Shown: positions 20,817-22,463 of the stretch, one piece after another | Numbering within the stretch: the first letter of the stretch is position 1 | How the letters are laid out: the number at the start of each line of letters is the position of its first letter | Assembly: GCA_944385065.1 (NCBI GenBank) | Contig: CALWVX010000008.1 | Location: forward strand, 1-22,463 | Direction of reading: 5' to 3' | DNA: 22,463 nt | Origin: an uncultured Oscillospiraceae bacterium | Lineage (GTDB): Bacteria > Bacillota > Clostridia > Oscillospirales > Oscillospiraceae | The notes under the pieces: model-generated | What the model was told of the DNA's origin: nothing | What the model saw: only the letters and a program-made list of their open reading frames with translations | Database searches by the model: none | Made by a program: the position numbers and the translations under genes

Positions 20817-22065
20817 CTGTCAAGCGCCGCACCAGCAGCTCCAGCGCCGCCTCCGGGTCGGGGATCTTGACGTTTAAGACGAAGACCTGACTGCCCAGCT
20901 GTCCCACGAAGATGGATCTGGGGACGGTCTCGTCAGAGCGGTGGTAATCAAACCGGATCAGTCGGTCCAGCCCGGGGTGGGACACCGTTTCCGCCTGGGG
21001 AAAGGCGAGAGAAGGATTGGAGGGATTCTTTTCCACAAGCTTCTTATAGTCCTCCCAATCTGCCTGGATTTGATCAGCCAAGCCGGTGTGGACCACCGCC
21101 GCCAGGGCGGGGGAGATCGTCCGAATATACTCCAGGTCAAGGTAGTACTCCCGACGGGCGGTGGAAGACAGGCGGGCATAGACCCCCTGCTCGACATCAT
21201 ACTGCTCCGGGGCCAGAACAGACCGTCGGGCGGTGTTGTAATGGAGCAGCTCCTGGGCGTTGTACTCCTTCAGAATGTGGGAGCCCTCAGGCAGCATTTC
21301 CGCCAATGTCACATGGGGGAAGTCCCACTGGGCCGGGTCCTCGGGCAGGCGATCGGTGGTACGGCCGTCCATCCAGAGGGAGAAAGCGAACACCCCCACT
21401 GAGCCCGCCACGAGCAGGCCCGTCAGCACCCACTGCGTCCCCCAGGAGGACCGGCGGCGCACCGGCCCCGGGTCCTCCTCCCGGAGCAGGCGGCGGCGGA
21501 TGCCGGTGAGCCGGACCGACCGCCACAGGGCGGCGGACACCTCCCCCGCCACAAGCAGGACCAGCAGGAGAAAGAGGGGGAACAAACTCTCAAAGTGCAG
21601 GATCAGCCGCATGGGGATCAGAGTGGGGTTGGTGACCGCCGTGACCAGGGAATCCCGGCACAAAAAGGCCAGCCAAACCAGAACAACCAGCACCCGCAGC
21701 CACTGCCGGCGAATCAGCCGCCTCATGGCCCAGCCCAGGCTCTCCCGGTCGGTATAGAGGGCGGAGGCCTGCGGGTCGTCGGCTCGGAAAATGGAGTAGA
21801 GCGTTTCGATTTTGTCCATGTACCGCCATCCGGCGTCCCGGTAGCAGGCGATCCGCTCCCGCAGCTCGTCCTCTTTTGGCCACTTTCCGATGGGGTCCAG
21901 GCAGTAGCGGTACTCTGCGGCGGCCGGGTCGGTGTGAAAGGTCACCCGGCCCAGAAAGTCGGTCCAGCGGTCGAAGACATACCCCTGGGCAGCCATCTCA
22001 TTGAGCCACCGCTCAATCCCGGCCATGTCCCACGGGGCGCAGGGACACCATTTTTTCACGATCAT
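20809..22065 (-). CDS. DUF2812 domain membrane protein (diverged paralogue)
   Basis: 418 residues from ATG 22065, which has an ideal AGGAGGTG about 6 nt upstream; the ATG at 22095 is rejected for lack of one. The N-terminus MIVKKWCPCAPWDMAGIERW, followed by LNEMAAQGYVFDRW, is a clear DUF2812 start (compare SLYDIPGLESWLEEQAAQGL in the neighbour), and the domain ends SALYTDRESLGWAMRR. Three helices follow (about 122-136, 159-180, 210-231). The C-terminal domain shares the APEQYDVEQ region and an IFVGQLGSQVFVLNV strand, but it lacks the LGKGRDAAVF motif of the other two, so it is older or under different selection. It is probably in one transcript with its neighbours. Function unknown. Confidence 0.82.
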   Translation of the reverse strand: MIVKKWCPCAPWDMAGIERWLNEMAAQGYVFDRWTDFLGRVTFHTDPAAAEYRYCLDPIGKWPKEDELRERIACYRDAGWRYMDKIETLYSIFRADDPQASALYTDRESLGWAMRRLIRRQWLRVLVVLVWLAFLCRDSLVTAVTNPTLIPMRLILHFESLFPLFLLLVLLVAGEVSAALWRSVRLTGIRRRLLREEDPGPVRRRSSWGTQWVLTGLLVAGSVGVFAFSLWMDGRTTDRLPEDPAQWDFPHVTLAEMLPEGSHILKEYNAQELLHYNTARRSVLAPEQYDVEQGVYARLSSTARREYYLDLEYIRTISPALAAVVHTGLADQIQADWEDYKKLVEKNPSNPSLAFPQAETVSHPGLDRLIRFDYHRSDETVPRSIFVGQLGSQVFVLNVKIPDPEAALELLVRRLTEN

Positions 22066-22091
22066 CGCGGGCACCTCCTGATCAATCTGAA

Positions 22092-22463
22092 TCACTCGGA
22101 CGGGAGGACCATGGCGGCAATCTCCCCCCGGTGTTCGGTCAGGTCCCCGTGGCCGGTGTACCGGACCAGAACCGCCTTGTCCCCGGCGGCCGCCGCCGCG
22201 GCCTGGAAGCCCCCCGTCTCACAGCGGGCCGCGGCCAGAAAGCCGGCCTCCGTGGCGTAGGTCACGTCCCAGGCGGCGGGCGTCTCCGACGCCCACCAGA
22301 TGTCGTCGTCCAGCGCCATGGCCTGGTTCAGCAGCTCTTGAGCCAGGGGCCGGGACAGGCAGGACAGGGGGGCGGGCAGGTCGAACCACAGGATCTCCAG
22401 CCGGACCCATTGTCCGTCCGCCTCCCACTGGCCCGTCTGGACCACCTCCCACTGGGTGGATAG
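22092..22463 (-). CDS. C-terminal part of a fourth paralogue (gene begins beyond the right edge)
   Basis: The - strand frame is open from the last base of the window to a stop at 22092-22094, giving 123 residues. The end, GDKAVLVRYTGHGDLTEHRGEIAAMVL, aligns with RDAAVFFYAGQERLADHLDALAELIL of the intact copy, so this is the same C-terminal domain. Whether it also has DUF2812 and membrane helices cannot be seen. Its stop is 26 bp before the start of the next copy, so all four probably form one operon read right to left. Confidence 0.65.
   Translation of the reverse strand, partial: LSTQWEVVQTGQWEADGQWVRLEILWFDLPAPLSCLSRPLAQELLNQAMALDDDIWWASETPAAWDVTYATEAGFLAAARCETGGFQAAAAAAGDKAVLVRYTGHGDLTEHRGEIAAMVLPSE

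Noticed and set aside
1..22463. CRISPR arrays, tRNA/rRNA genes, phage or insertion-sequence genes, known defence systems
   Set aside because: No regularly spaced repeats, cloverleaf folds, transposase or integrase motifs, or defence-gene signatures were found on either strand by eye.

Overview
This is a GC-rich bacterial window (roughly 60-65% G+C by eye) from the chromosome of a Firmicute, most likely a high-GC member of the class Clostridia such as an Oscillospiraceae relative of Flavonifractor or Lawsonibacter. The assignment is inference. It rests on a SigH-type sigma factor, strong AGGAGG ribosome binding sites, a CIRCE operator, the Firmicute gene orders rplS-ylqF-rnhB and tig-clpP-clpX-lon-engB, and DUF2812 and DUF4180 proteins. 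I saw no tRNA, rRNA, CRISPR, phage or insertion sequence.

Layout. From 1 to 18228 every gene is on the + strand and most are housekeeping. 1-2131: the 3' end of glmM, a SigH-like sigma factor, a double zinc-ribbon protein, a 48-residue membrane protein too small for routine ORF calling, and a DUF1858 protein, with promoters and terminators between them. 2166-5920: an overlapping operon of an iron-sulfur-flavoprotein-like reductase, trmK, a Nif3-like protein and a multi-pass GT-C-like membrane protein. 6058-9025: rplS, a DUF4180 gene behind an unusual inverted-repeat leader, rbgA (ylqF), a 49-residue two-helix membrane protein, rnhB and yraN. 9170-11350: thrC and a metallophosphoesterase. 11464-18228: the protein-quality-control block tig, clpP, clpX, lon, followed by engB.

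Regulation. Five good sigma-A-like promoters can be read (before the sigma factor, the DUF1858 gene, rplS, thrC and clpP), plus an extended -10 promoter before tig. The clpP promoter is followed at once by a near-perfect CIRCE element, which puts clpP, and by read-through probably clpX and lon, under the heat-shock repressor HrcA. Lon has a terminator hairpin just upstream and no visible promoter of its own.

18235 to the end holds a convergent - strand cluster of at least four tandem paralogues. Each complete member has an N-terminal DUF2812 domain, three membrane helices and a C-terminal domain I cannot name. The copy nearest the housekeeping block is split by a one-base deletion in a short homopolymer. 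Adding one base restores a 414-residue protein that matches its 415-residue neighbour. The fourth copy runs off the right edge. This array is the accessory, least understood part of the window. The compact intergenic RNA-like structures at 1504-1579 and 6414-6535 are the other places where unexplained biology may sit.
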